Source: Novosphingobium panipatense (GTDB lineage: Bacteria; Pseudomonadota; Alphaproteobacteria; Sphingomonadales; Sphingomonadaceae). Taken from it: DNA of 64,000 nt. The translations under genes and the position numbers were made by a program. Shown here piece after piece: positions 50,773-59,445 of the stretch. Within the stretch, counting starts at the first letter, position 1; every line of letters begins with the position of its first letter. Location of the stretch: positions 50,056 to 114,055 of the forward strand of contig NZ_MSQB01000015.1 in assembly GCF_002149965.1 (NCBI RefSeq). Direction: 5' to 3'. The notes beneath the pieces were generated by a model. That model had not been told where the DNA came from and ran no database searches. It worked only from the letters and a program-made list of their open reading frames with translations.

Positions 50773-51660
50773 TCAGGCGGACTTCTTGCGTGCCAGGCGC
50801 TGGCGGCCGATCACCGCCGCAGCCGCAGCGCCGAACAGGATCAGCATCGGCGGTGCGGGAACATCGGTCGGTGGCGGAGGCGGCGGAGGCGGCGGCGGAT
50901 TGTCGCCGCCCGAGGACGTCGAGGTCGAAGAGGAACTCGAGGTCGAGGAAGAACTCGAAGAAGAGGTGCTCGACGAAGTCGAGGACGACGTGGAAGAGGA
51001 CGTCGAGGAACTCGTGCTCGTCGAAACGTCACCCGAGCTGGACGAGGTCGTGGTGGACGTGATCCCCCCGGTGCTCGTGGTAGTGGTGACGCCGCCCGTG
51101 GAACTGGACGTCGAAGTCGAGCCCCCGGTCGTCGTCGTGGTCAGGCCGCCCGTCGAGCTGGAGGTGGAGGTCGAACCGCCGGTGGTCGTCAGGCCGCCGG
51201 TCGAGGAGGAACTCGACGTGGAGCCGCCGCTGGAGGTCGAGGAAATGATCACGTTGCCGCCGCCCGAACCGCCGCCGCCGAAGAATCCTCCGAAGAAGCC
51301 GCCGCCAAAGCCGCCGAAACCACCGCCGCCGCCGCCGATCACCGCAGGCGCACCGCCGCCACCGCCCGCATAGACCGGCGCCGGTGCAGGCGGCACATAG
51401 GCCGGGGGCAGCGGGACATAGGCGGTCTGCGGCACGTCGGGACGCTCGATGATGCGGCGCGCGCGCTTCACTTCGCGCGGCGGGTCCTTCTTGATCAGCC
51501 GCTTGGCCGGACGCACCGGCTTGGCGGTCTTGGCCATCTTGACCTTGCGATATTCGACCGTCTTGCTCTGCGTTTCGGCCACATGCACCGCGCCGCCGCC
51601 AATGATAGCGCAGCCCGCCGCACAGGCAGACAGTTTAGCGAGGGCCATCCGAACCGACAT
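50773..51660 (-). CDS. PEP-CTERM-like sorting domain protein, Gly/Ser/Thr low complexity
   Basis: 295 aa. N-terminal signal-like region (MALAKLSACAAGCAIIGGGAV), a basic Lys/Arg-rich stretch, a Gly/Phe-rich run (about 95-125), then about 120 residues almost entirely of Ser, Thr and Gly with STGG and TSSS units, a run of ten Pro, and at the end DVPAPPMLILFGAAAAAVIG then RQRLARKK. The end has the PEP-CTERM layout (VPxP, hydrophobic span, basic cluster), which would direct processing by an exosortase. No exosortase gene is in the window. The Ser/Thr-rich part suggests glycosylation, unproven. AGAGAGA precedes the ATG. The region may be repeat-unstable. Confidence 0.72.
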   Translation of the reverse strand: MSVRMALAKLSACAAGCAIIGGGAVHVAETQSKTVEYRKVKMAKTAKPVRPAKRLIKKDPPREVKRARRIIERPDVPQTAYVPLPPAYVPPAPAPVYAGGGGGAPAVIGGGGGGFGGFGGGFFGGFFGGGGSGGGNVIISSTSSGGSTSSSSSTGGLTTTGGSTSTSSSTGGLTTTTTGGSTSTSSSTGGVTTTTSTGGITSTTTSSSSGDVSTSTSSSTSSSTSSSTSSSTSSSSSSSTSSSSSTSTSSGGDNPPPPPPPPPPTDVPAPPMLILFGAAAAAVIGRQRLARKKSA

Positions 51661-51883
51661 GATCGTCTCTCTCTTCGTTCTGCTCGGCCCCACCGACAAG
51701 GATCGGGACCGGCCTGAACTGACAAACGCAGAGAGCGGCTAACGGTACAATGGGATTTACCGAGATTCGACAAGGGCGATGCAGAAAATGCGTTAGTTTT
51801 CGCAGGTAACTGGCAAGCTGTACCGAAGCGGGACTATCACCCCATCCATCTGTAAACGCGCCCGACAGTTTATTGCGCGAAAA

Positions 51884-52927
51884 TCACGCGCCGTCCGTCC
51901 CGCCCGAATCGAAGAGACCGCCCTGCGGCCCGCCATTGGGCGGCGTCATGCCGAGGTGCTGCCAGCCGTGATCGTTGAGACAGCGCCCCCGCGCCGTGCG
52001 GGCGATCAGGCCGAGCTGGATCAGATAGGGCTCGATCACTTCCTCGATGGTGTCGCGCGGTTCGGACAGGCCCGCCGCCAGCGTCTCGACGCCCACCGGG
52101 CCGCCCTTGTAGATCCCGGCGATCATCCTGAGATAGCGCCGATCCTGCGCATCGAGGCCGATGGAATCGACTTCCAGCCGCGTCAGCGCATCGTCGGCGA
52201 TCTCGCGGCTGATCACGTCCGACCCGGCGACATGGGCAAAGTCGCGCACGCGGCGCATCAGCCGCCCTGCCACGCGCGGCGTACCGCGCGAACGACGGGC
52301 AATCTCGGTCGCCCCGCCCTTGTCCATGCCGATACCGAGCAGCCCGGCGCCGCGCGTGACGACCTTTTCCAGTTCCTCCACCGTGTAGAACTGCAGCCGC
52401 ACCGGAATGCCGAAACGGTCGCGCAGCGGGGTCTGGAGCAGCCCCTGCCGGGTCGTTGCGCCGACCAGCGTGAAGGGCGGCAGATCGATCCGCACCGAAC
52501 GGGCCGAGGGCCCCTCGCCGATGATGAGGTCCAGCGCGCGGTCCTCCATCGCCGGGTAGAGCACTTCCTCGACCACCGGATTGAGGCGGTGAATCTCGTC
52601 GATGAACAATACGTCGCCATGTTCGAGATTGGTCAGCAGCGCGGCCAGATCGCCCGCCTTGGCGATCACCGGCCCGCTGGTTGCGCGGAACCCCACACCC
52701 AGCTCGCGGGCGACGATCTGCGCCAGCGTCGTCTTGCCGAGGCCGGGAGGACCGAAGAACAGCGTATGATCCATCGCCTCGCGCCGCGACTTGGCGCTTT
52801 CGATGAACACCCGAAGATTGTCCTTCGCCGCCGCCTGTCCGACGAATTCAGCCAGCGTCTTCGGCCGCAGCGCCGCGTCGGCGTCTTCCGGCTGGCGGGT
52901 GGAAGTGAGGATGGGGTTATCGGTCAT
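51884..52927 (-). CDS. ruvB: Holliday junction branch migration helicase RuvB
   Basis: 347 aa. AAA+ motor that drives branch migration with RuvA. Walker [10 protein letters not shown], Walker B DEIHR, sensor 1 GATTRQG, arginine finger region LRDRFG, and C-terminal winged helix ([20 protein letters not shown]). Length matches the family. ruvA lies upstream but is separated from ruvB by a GIY-YIG gene and repeats on the opposite strand, so transcription from ruvA may be affected. Confidence 0.97.
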   Translation of the reverse strand: MTDNPILTSTRQPEDADAALRPKTLAEFVGQAAAKDNLRVFIESAKSRREAMDHTLFFGPPGLGKTTLAQIVARELGVGFRATSGPVIAKAGDLAALLTNLEHGDVLFIDEIHRLNPVVEEVLYPAMEDRALDLIIGEGPSARSVRIDLPPFTLVGATTRQGLLQTPLRDRFGIPVRLQFYTVEELEKVVTRGAGLLGIGMDKGGATEIARRSRGTPRVAGRLMRRVRDFAHVAGSDVISREIADDALTRLEVDSIGLDAQDRRYLRMIAGIYKGGPVGVETLAAGLSEPRDTIEEVIEPYLIQLGLIARTARGRCLNDHGWQHLGMTPPNGGPQGGLFDSGGTDGA

Positions 52928-52950
52928 CAGATCGGCATGTGACGGGAAAT

Positions 52951-53050
52951 GGACCCTGAAACAAGTTCAGGGTGACGATAGTATCTGGCGGACATGGTGG
53001 GTGAAATCTTGGCAATCCCGTCATGCTGAACTTGTTTCAGCATCCATCGG
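52951..53050. repeat. class 2 palindromic repeats left of the GIY-YIG gene
   Basis: A unit in one direction (GGACCCTGAAACAAGTTCAG, then GGTGACG) at 52951-52978 and one in the other (CGTCATGCTGAACTTGTTTC, then AGCATCCATC) at 53018-53050. The second is the left border of cassette B. Confidence 0.8.
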
Positions 53051-53424
53051 GCCGCACATTCTGCCCCATGCGAGACGAACGCCAGCCTTGCGTCTACATC
53101 CTCGCGAGCGAGCGCTACGGCACTCTCTACATCGGCGTCACATCGAATCTCATGCACCGTCTGTGGCAGCACCGGAACGATGCCCTTCCCGGCTTCACGG
53201 CGCGATACGCCGTCCACCGCCTCGTTCATTTCGAGCTGTTCGGTGACATGGAACGCGCCATTGTGCGCGAGAAGCAGTTGAAACGCTGGCATCGCCAGTG
53301 GAAGATCAACCTTATCAATGCCGAGAACCCGGAGTGGCGGGATTTGGCGATGGCGCTGGGCTTGCCGTCGATGGTTCCGGGCAAACCGAGGGATGGATCC
53401 TGAAACGAGTTCAGGATGACGTGG
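53018..53424 (+). mobile_element. cassette B: GIY-YIG gene enclosed by inverted class 2 palindromes
   Basis: The left palindrome (53018-53050) and right palindrome (53390-53424, GATGGATCCTGAAACGAGTT then CAGGATGACG) are inverse copies with a few differences. The nuclease gene starts 18 bp inside the left copy and its stop is inside the right one. The unit sits between ruvB and ruvA on the opposite strand. No target-site duplication was established. Confidence 0.6.
53068..53403 (+). CDS. GIY-YIG nuclease superfamily protein (cassette B)
   Basis: 111 aa. GIY-like VYILASERYG, YIG-like LYIGVTSNL, then LMHRLWQH and IVREKQLKRWHRQWK (conserved Glu/Lys), NAENPEWRDL at the end. Same superfamily as cassette A but clearly a different subgroup. 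Stop codon supplied by the right palindrome. It interrupts the ruvA-ruvB run. No good ribosome binding site. Confidence 0.85.
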   Translation: MRDERQPCVYILASERYGTLYIGVTSNLMHRLWQHRNDALPGFTARYAVHRLVHFELFGDMERAIVREKQLKRWHRQWKINLINAENPEWRDLAMALGLPSMVPGKPRDGS

Positions 53425-53444
53425 TGTTTGGCGAAAGGGAGCGT

Positions 53445-54053
53445 TCACCCCGCCGCCCTCTTCAGCGCCACGCGGACGAGGTCGTTCAGCCCTGCATCCT
53501 CGCCCAGTTCCTCCACCGCCTTGCCGACCGCCATGCTGGCGACCGCGGGCTTGAAGCCGAGGTTCTGGAGCGCGGAGACGGCATCGGCGCTGGAAAATCC
53601 GGCAGGCGCCGCGACGGCGGCCACACCGGGCGCTCCGGGCGCGGTGGGCATGCCGCCTGCCTTGTCCTTGAGTTCGTTGACGATACGGCTGGCGAGTTTC
53701 GGCCCGACGCCGTTGGCGCGCGCGACCATGGCGCTATCGCCGCCCGCGCAGGCACGCTGCAATTCCTCGGTGGTCAGCGCCGAGAGGATCGCCAGCGCGA
53801 CTTTCGAACCGACCCCCTGCACCGCCGTCAGCAGGCGGAACCAGTTGCGCTCCGCACCGCTGGTGAAGCCGATCAGGCGCTGGTCGGTTTCGGAAACCTG
53901 CATCTCGGTATGGACGACGACCTTGTCCCCCCGGATGCCGAGATGGTCGAGCGTGCGCGCCGAACAATGGACGAGATAACCGACGCCGTTCACGTCGATG
54001 ATCGCCCAGTCGGGGCCGGTGTCGTCGAGCAGACCTGTAAGCTTGGCGATCAT
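53445..54053 (-). CDS. ruvA: Holliday junction branch migration protein RuvA
   Basis: 202 aa. Tetramer that binds four-way junctions and loads Ruv[12 protein letters not shown] start, [12 protein letters not shown], the helix-hairpin-helix region [19 protein letters not shown] and [20 protein letters not shown], and the C-terminal RuvB-binding domain ([14 protein letters not shown]...). Lies 83 bp after ruvC and 517 bp before ruvB. Confidence 0.96.
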   Translation of the reverse strand: MIAKLTGLLDDTGPDWAIIDVNGVGYLVHCSARTLDHLGIRGDKVVVHTEMQVSETDQRLIGFTSGAERNWFRLLTAVQGVGSKVALAILSALTTEELQRACAGGDSAMVARANGVGPKLASRIVNELKDKAGGMPTAPGAPGVAAVAAPAGFSSADAVSALQNLGFKPAVASMAVGKAVEELGEDAGLNDLVRVALKRAAG

Positions 54054-54136
54054 GGTTTGTTCCTATGGCAGGAACTATTGCACCGCGCCAGCCCTCTCAG
54101 GCCATCGCCTGTCGATCCTCGCAAACGCCCGCGAGA

Positions 54137-54613
54137 TCAGCGGTGGCTGCCGAGCATATTGGCATGGGTAATGGCCACAGCCAGCGCGTCGGAGGCATCC
54201 TCGCCCGCCAGCTTCACGCCGGGCAGCAGGACTTTCAGCATGTGCTGGATCTGCTTCTTGTCGGCCCCGCCGGTGCCAACCAGCGCCTTCTTGATGACCT
54301 TGGTGGAGTATTCGGCCACCGGCAGCCCTGCGCGCGCGATCGACAGCATGGCGACGCCGCGCGCCTGACCCAGCTTGAGCGTGGACTGCGGATTCACGTT
54401 GACGAAGACTTCCTCCACCGCGCCCGCATCGGGGCGATGGTGGAGGATCACGTCGGTCAGTGCCGCGTCCAGCTCGACCAGCCGCTCGGCCATCCCGGCC
54501 TTGGCGTCGGTGCGGATCTGTCCGTTGGCGACGTGGCTGAGGCGGCTGCCGCTCTTGGCAACGATTCCCCAGCCCGTGCAGGTCAGGCCCGGATCGAGCC
54601 CGATGATGATCAT
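54137..54613 (-). CDS. ruvC: crossover junction endodeoxyribonuclease RuvC
   Basis: 158 aa. It resolves Holliday junctions. RNase H-like fold with Asp7 in [14 protein letters not shown], the Glu in [11 protein letters not shown], and the C-terminal Asp pair in [13 protein letters not shown]. It follows yebC, the usual order yebC-ruvC-ruvA-ruvB. A 119-bp imperfect inverted repeat lies between yebC and ruvC. Confidence 0.97.
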   Translation of the reverse strand: MIIIGLDPGLTCTGWGIVAKSGSRLSHVANGQIRTDAKAGMAERLVELDAALTDVILHHRPDAGAVEEVFVNVNPQSTLKLGQARGVAMLSIARAGLPVAEYSTKVIKKALVGTGGADKKQIQHMLKVLLPGVKLAGEDASDALAVAITHANMLGSHR

Positions 54614-54631
54614 GCTATCCGCCTCGCAGAG

Positions 54632-54750
54632 GATTTGGCCCAGATCGGAGCGAGAATGGGCGTTATCGAGAACCGGCGCGCAGCGTACTTCCGTACGTGA
54701 GCACCGGAAGCGCAGAAAACGCCCATTCGCAGCCCGGTATGGGTCAAATC
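54632..54750. repeat. 119-bp imperfect inverted repeat between yebC and ruvC
   Basis: The outer arms start GATTTGGCCCAGATCGGAG and end ...GGTATGGGTCAAATC; a perfect inner match GAATGGGCGTT (54654-54664) / AACGCCCATTC (54718-54728) lies within. The right arm touches the yebC stop codon. It could form a long hairpin in the yebC-ruvC mRNA. Confidence 0.75.
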
Positions 54751-55513
54751 AGCCGAGCTTTTCCATGACTTCGTCGGAGATCTCGTAGTTGCCCCAGACG
54801 GTCTGGACGTCGTCGTCGTCCTCAAGCGTGTCGACCAGCTTCATCAGCGTACCGGCGGTGTCGGCATCGACATCGACGCTGAGGTTGGGCTTCCACGCCA
54901 GCTTCACGCCCTCGGCCTCGCCCAGGACCTTTTCCAGCTCGCGGGCGACTTCGTGGAGCGAATCGACCGAGACCCAGATCTGGTGGCTGCCGGGGTTCTC
55001 GTCACCGTCGCCCATGTCGCTCTCGACGTCCTGCGCACCGGCTTCGATGGCGGCTTCGAGAACCTTGTCCTCGTCACCCGCGCTGCCGGGGTACTCGATC
55101 AGGCCGAGACGTTCGAAGCCATGCGAAACCGCGCCGCTCGCGCCCAGGTTGCCGCCGTTCTTGGAGAAAGCGGTACGCACGTTGGTGGCGGTGCGGTTGC
55201 GGTTGTCGGTCAGCGCCTCGACGATGAGGGCGACGCCGCCGGGGCCGTAGCCCTCGTAGCGCACTTCCTCGTAGTTCTCGGCATCGCCCTTGCTGGCCTT
55301 GTCGATGGCGCGCTGGATGTTGTCCTTGGGCATCGACTGCGCCTTGGCCGCGTTGACGGCGGCGCGCAGGCGCGGGTTCATGTCCGGGTCGGGCATGCCC
55401 ATCTTGGCCGCGACGGTGATTTCGCGGCTGAGCTTGCTGAACTGCGCCGAGCGCTTCTTATCCTGCGCGCCCTTGCGGTGCATGATGTTCTTGAATTTGG
55501 AATGGCCTGCCAT
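54749..55513 (-). CDS. yebC: YebC/PmpR family protein
   Basis: 254 aa. [23 protein letters not shown] at the N-terminus is diagnostic (shown in part); [18 protein letters not shown] and [20 protein letters not shown] follow. Family members act as DNA-binding regulators or, like mitochondrial TACO1 and recent YebC2, help ribosomes translate proline-rich stretches. Upstream of ruvC as in many bacteria. Confidence 0.96.
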   Translation of the reverse strand: MAGHSKFKNIMHRKGAQDKKRSAQFSKLSREITVAAKMGMPDPDMNPRLRAAVNAAKAQSMPKDNIQRAIDKASKGDAENYEEVRYEGYGPGGVALIVEALTDNRNRTATNVRTAFSKNGGNLGASGAVSHGFERLGLIEYPGSAGDEDKVLEAAIEAGAQDVESDMGDGDENPGSHQIWVSVDSLHEVARELEKVLGEAEGVKLAWKPNLSVDVDADTAGTLMKLVDTLEDDDDVQTVWGNYEISDEVMEKLG

Positions 55514-55746
55514 GGGTCCGCTCTTGCTTCGCTCGTCTGCCTGCCTGCGGAAGAGGTCCGCGAGGCCCGGAGATTGAGGTCCGGTGAATGATGTGCGCTA
55601 AATAATGCGGAGCGCGCCTTACAACAGGGCGGCACCCAAGGGCAACCGCCCGTTCCGTGCAGGCCGATGGACCGCAGCGTGCAGCAAATCCGCCCAGACG
55701 AGCGATCCCAACGATTTGAAAAGAAAAACCGGGTTAGATTGGGGGC

Positions 55747-56472
55747 ATGGCTACCCGATCCGACCATGCCGCCTCTCCCGCCCCGCTACGGGAACTGGCC
55801 CGGGAACTGTTGCGCTTCCTGAAACGGCCCGCACTCCTCACGCCTATCGGCCTTGGTTCGCGCCGGGGCTGGTCGATGCTCGGCATGCTGGAGGTGCTTC
55901 ATGTCGGCGGACTGATCCTGGTGCTGCTGCCGCTGATTTCGCTGTGGCAGCAGGCCATGCACCTGTCGCCGCCCAGCGCCTTCGACAAACTGCCGCCCGG
56001 CTGGCTGCTTCCCTTCACGGTACTGATCGCGCCGGTCGGAGAAGAGTTGGTCTTCAGGGGCTGGCAGACCGGAAGCCCGCGCGCGCTCTGGCTGCTGGGC
56101 TGCGCGGTTCTTTTCGCGGTGGCGGCGATCTTTGCGGCGGCCATGCCTCCGCTGGTCCTGGTCGCGCTACTGGCGGCGCTGGCCCTGGCCGCGATCGGCG
56201 GCTGGTTCGCCCTGCGCGGGCGCCGCTCGCCGCCGGGATGGTATGCGAGAGCCTATCCGGCGGTATTCTGGATCGCGGCGCTGGTCTTCGCAGGCGTTCA
56301 CCTGACGAACTACCCGAGCGCGTCGATAGCCTCGCTGCCGCTGGTCCTGCCGCAGCTTTGGGCAGCCCTGCTGCTGGGCTTCACGCGCCAGCGCATCGGC
56401 CTGCCCGCCGCGATGCTCCAGCATGCCGGGGCCAATGCGGCGACCCTGCTGCTGGTGCAACTCGGCGGATAG
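55747..56472 (+). CDS. CPBP family intramembrane metalloprotease
   Basis: 241 aa, about six to seven membrane segments. Abi/CPBP motifs: EE and R in GEELVFRGWQ (motif 1) and the His in FAGVHLTNYPS (motif 2). Rce1-like family; substrate unknown, sometimes bacteriocin immunity. N-terminal cytoplasmic 25 residues. Family E hairpin follows the stop. Confidence 0.88.
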   Translation: MATRSDHAASPAPLRELARELLRFLKRPALLTPIGLGSRRGWSMLGMLEVLHVGGLILVLLPLISLWQQAMHLSPPSAFDKLPPGWLLPFTVLIAPVGEELVFRGWQTGSPRALWLLGCAVLFAVAAIFAAAMPPLVLVALLAALALAAIGGWFALRGRRSPPGWYARAYPAVFWIAALVFAGVHLTNYPSASIASLPLVLPQLWAALLLGFTRQRIGLPAAMLQHAGANAATLLLVQLGG

Positions 56473-56494
56473 GGAACCTGCCGGGTGTGAGCCC

Positions 56495-56532
56495 GGGCCG
56501 GTGCCGTTCTAAAATGCCCTTTCGGGCATTTT
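56495..56532. repeat. family E hairpin repeat between CPBP and gapR-like genes
   Basis: Tag GGGCCGGTGCCG (56495-56506), then AAAATGCCC (56511-56519), loop TTTC, GGGCATTTT (56524-56532). Lies between two convergent genes, so it can terminate both. Confidence 0.82.
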
Positions 56533-56544
56533 TCAAACGGACTC

Positions 56545-56781
56545 TCAGTCGATGCCGAGGGCGGTCTTGTAGGTGTCCAGCAGCATGTCCATTTCGCGGC
56601 GGTCATCCGGCTTCATCTTACGGATGCGCACGATCTGGCGCATGATCTTGACGTCGTAGCCCACTGCCTTGGCTTCGTTGTAGACGTCGCGGATGTCGTC
56701 CGAGATGCCCTTCTTTTCCTCTTCAAGGCGCTCGACGCGCTCGATCAGCAGGCGCAGGCGATCGTCGGTGGTTTCGGCCAT
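56545..56781 (-). CDS. DUF2312 protein, GapR-like nucleoid protein
   Basis: 78 aa. Sequence DRLRLLIERVERLEEEKKGI, then EAKAVGYDVKIMRQIVRIRKMK matches the DUF2312 family whose Caulobacter member GapR binds overtwisted DNA ahead of replication forks and highly expressed genes. The start at 56781 gives MAETTDDRLR, the family length; the frame extends to 56919 without support. Family E hairpin at its 3' end. Confidence 0.9.
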   Translation of the reverse strand: MAETTDDRLRLLIERVERLEEEKKGISDDIRDVYNEAKAVGYDVKIMRQIVRIRKMKPDDRREMDMLLDTYKTALGID

Positions 56782-57019
56782 CGGGTAATGCTCCGGGATA
56801 ATATCGTGTGAATCGGTGTGGCGCGGGCTGATAGCGGCTGCAACGGATTCGGGCAAAGCGGGGGGCTGTGGAAATCCTGTGCGCAAACAGGGAATAAGTG
56901 CCGAAGTTGCCTCCCGCACCCCCTTCCCCTAAGGGACGCCTGCAGCGACCACGTTCCTGCCTCCCTTGCGGAGCCTCAAGACCGGGACGGCCCGGCAACC
57001 CGTTGAAGAAGGTTGCGCC

Positions 57020-57337
57020 GTGCCCTGGATCGTTCTCGTCATTGCCGGACTGTTCGAAGTCGTCTGGGCTTCCGCCATGAAGCAGTCCCACGGCTTTACC
57101 CGGCTCTGGCCGAGCGTGATCACGATCCTGGCGATGCTTGCGAGCTTCGGCCTGCTCTCCTGGTCGATGCGCGTCCTGCCGCTGGGCACCGCCTACATGG
57201 TCTGGACCGGGATCGGCGCGCTGGGCGCCTTCATCTTCGGCATCGTGTTCCTGGGCGAAACCGTCAGCGCCGCGCGCCTAGCCGCGGCAGGCCTGATCCT
57301 TGCCGGACTGGTGATCATGAAGCTGGCGAGTTCCTGA
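57020..57337 (+). CDS. gdx: SMR family guanidinium exporter Gdx (SugE)
   Basis: 105 aa, GTG start with GAAGAAGG seven bases upstream. Four membrane helices of the small multidrug resistance fold; Glu13 in [19 protein letters not shown], the signature of the SugE/Gdx subtype that exports guanidinium, rather than EmrE. No guanidine riboswitch was recognised upstream in the 238-bp gap. Confidence 0.9.
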   Translation: MPWIVLVIAGLFEVVWASAMKQSHGFTRLWPSVITILAMLASFGLLSWSMRVLPLGTAYMVWTGIGALGAFIFGIVFLGETVSAARLAAAGLILAGLVIMKLASS

Positions 57338-57349
57338 GAGTTCGTTCGG

Positions 57350-57480
57350 AAATTCGCTGAAAGCGAATTTGAGCGGCACCGGCCCACGCCCCCACCCTAC
57401 CACCCAACGGTAGTATCCTGCGGGTGGTAGGGTGGGGGCGTGGGCCGGTGCCGCTCTGAAAATCCCCATACGGGCATTTT
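57350..57480. repeat. double family E element forming a 35-bp-arm palindrome
   Basis: Arms of exactly 35 bp (57371-57405 and 57422-57456) are perfect inverse copies around a 16-base loop; they contain CGGCACCGGCCC, CACGCCCCCACCCTACCACC and their inverses. Each arm has a family E hairpin on its outer side: AAATTCGCT/AGCGAATTT (57350-57370) and the imperfect AAAATCCC/GGGCATTTT (57459-57480). It lies between the convergent gdx and DUF1244 genes. Confidence 0.92.
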
Positions 57481-57533
57481 CCAAACAGACATTGAGCCAC
57501 GAAAGCGAACGGCCCTGCGCGAAGCCTTCCGGC

Positions 57534-57845
57534 TCAGTGCCCGCCGCCGTTCTTCTTCAGGCTTTCTTCCATCCGCGCGAGCTGCGCCGGCGTCGCCTCG
57601 GTCTGATAGGCGTCCTTCCATTCGCCGAAAGGCATGCCGTGGATCACTTCGCGCGCCGCGGCCTTGTCGCCTTCGAAGCCGGCGTCGCGGATCCAGTCGG
57701 CCAGACAGTTACGGCAGAATCCGGCCAGGCCCATGAGGTCGACGTTCTGCGCATCGTGGCGGTTCTGCAGGTGACGCACCAGGCGGCGAAAGGCCGCTGC
57801 CGCCACGGCGTCATCCAGTTGATCGATCTGGTCGTTTCCGTTCAT
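57534..57845 (-). CDS. DUF1244 domain protein
   Basis: 103 aa. Conserved family (SMc04008-like): AAFRRLVRHLQNRHDAQNVDLMGLAGFCRNCLADW (shown partly), HGMPFGEWKDAYQTEATP. Cys residues in GFCRNCL may bind metal. Function unknown. The longer frame to 58082 overlaps pyk and is not coding. Weak RBS. Confidence 0.85.
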   Translation of the reverse strand: MNGNDQIDQLDDAVAAAAFRRLVRHLQNRHDAQNVDLMGLAGFCRNCLADWIRDAGFEGDKAAAREVIHGMPFGEWKDAYQTEATPAQLARMEESLKKNGGGH

Positions 57846-57924
57846 ATTTCTGCCAATCGTCCTTGGTTTGTCATGCCGCCTTTGCCATATGTCGGCGAAA
57901 TATCGAAAGAGAGGCAGACAGATT

Positions 57925-59409
57925 TTGGCAACCACCCCTCCGTTTCGCCGTTCGCCGCACCATCGCGGGATCAAGCGCCAGCGCAAGGTGAAGATCCTCG
58001 CCACGCTCGGCCCGGCCAGCCGCGACAAGGAGACGATCGCCAAGCTGCTGAAAGCCGGCGCCGACGCTTTTCGCGTCAACATGAGCCACGGCGATCACGA
58101 CACCCACCGCGAAACCATCGCCAATATCCGCGCGGTCGAAAAGGACCTGATGCGGCCCGTGGCGATCCTCTGCGATCTTCAGGGCCCCAAGCTGCGCGTC
58201 GGCACATTCGCGGAAGGCAAGGCCTTCATCCGCCACGGCGCCCACTTCACGCTGGACCGCGATCCCGCGCCGGGTGACGAGAACCGCGTCTGCCTGCCCC
58301 ATCCCGAACTCTTCGGCATCCTCGAAAAGGGCCAGCGCCTGCTGATCGACGACGGCAAGCTGCGCCTGGTGGTGATCAAGCCGGAAGCCGATTCGATCCT
58401 CTGCACCGCCGAAGTCGGCGGCTTCATCTCCGATCGCAAGGGCGTGAACGTGCCGGACGCCATCGTCCCGGTGCCCGCCCTCACCGACAAGGACCGCCGC
58501 GACCTCGCTTTCTCGGTGGATCAGGGGGCTGACTGGATCGGCCTTTCCTTCGTCCAGCGTCCCGAGGACGTGGCCGAGGCGCGCCGCCTGATCGGCGGGG
58601 CCTGCGCGTTGATGTCGAAGATCGAAAAGCCCGCCGCGGTCGATGCCATCGACGGGATCATCGAACTGTCCGACGGCATCATGGTCGCGCGCGGCGATCT
58701 CGGCGTGGAGCTCCTGCCCGAGGAAGTGCCGCCGATCCAGAAGCACATCATCGCCAAGACGCGCGCCATCGGCAAGCCGGTGGTGGTGGCCACGCAGATG
58801 CTGGAATCGATGATCACCAGCCCCTCGCCCACCCGCGCCGAAGTCTCCGACGTCGCCAATGCGGTCTACGACGGCGCCGATGCCGTCATGCTCTCGGCCG
58901 AGACGGCGGCAGGCCAGTGGCCGGTGGAAGCGGTGACCATCATGGACCGCATCGCCGTGAAAGTGGAAACCGACTCCACCTACCGCGAGCGCATCCACCT
59001 CACCCAGACCCCGCCCGACGCCACAACCGCCGACGCGCTTTCGGCGTCCTGCGCGACGATCGCCGATACCCTGCCGATCGAGGGCATCATCGTCTTCACC
59101 GGCTCGGGCGGCTCGGCCCGGCGCGTCGCCCGCGAACGCCCGGCCGCACCGATGCTGGTGCTCACGCCCTCGCAGAAGACCGCGCGCCGCCTCGCCCTGC
59201 TCTGGGGCGCGCACAATGTCATCACCAAGGACATCGGCAGCTTCGAGGAGATGATCGCCAAGGGCAAGCGCATGGCCCTGCGCCACGGCTTCGGCGCCGC
59301 CGGCACACGCTTGGTGGCGCTGGCCGGCGTACCCTTCGGCGTGCCGGGTTCGACGAACCTGCTCCATGTGGTGACGCTGACCGGCAACGAGCTGGATACG
59401 CCGAACTGA
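57925..59409 (+). CDS. pyk: pyruvate kinase
   Basis: 494 aa. Last step of glycolysis. KILATLGPAS at the N-terminus, VNMSHGDHD, CDLQGPKLRVG, SKIEKPAAVDAIDGII and the active-site signature IMVARGDLGVELLPEE; C-terminal allosteric domain shows FTGSGGSARRVARERP. I chose TTG at 57925 (AGAGAGG upstream); ATG codons at 57868 and 57889 are in frame but overlap the DUF1244 promoter region. Divergent from DUF1244. Confidence 0.93.
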   Translation: MATTPPFRRSPHHRGIKRQRKVKILATLGPASRDKETIAKLLKAGADAFRVNMSHGDHDTHRETIANIRAVEKDLMRPVAILCDLQGPKLRVGTFAEGKAFIRHGAHFTLDRDPAPGDENRVCLPHPELFGILEKGQRLLIDDGKLRLVVIKPEADSILCTAEVGGFISDRKGVNVPDAIVPVPALTDKDRRDLAFSVDQGADWIGLSFVQRPEDVAEARRLIGGACALMSKIEKPAAVDAIDGIIELSDGIMVARGDLGVELLPEEVPPIQKHIIAKTRAIGKPVVVATQMLESMITSPSPTRAEVSDVANAVYDGADAVMLSAETAAGQWPVEAVTIMDRIAVKVETDSTYRERIHLTQTPPDATTADALSASCATIADTLPIEGIIVFTGSGGSARRVARERPAAPMLVLTPSQKTARRLALLWGAHNVITKDIGSFEEMIAKGKRMALRHGFGAAGTRLVALAGVPFGVPGSTNLLHVVTLTGNELDTPN

Positions 59410-59445
59410 GATAGGGGGCGCGGCCGAGTGAACGTATAGCCTATA

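Noticed and set aside
56782..57019. Guanidine riboswitch before gdx
   Set aside because: No ACGR-type paired hairpins or conserved guanidine-I core were found in the gap.
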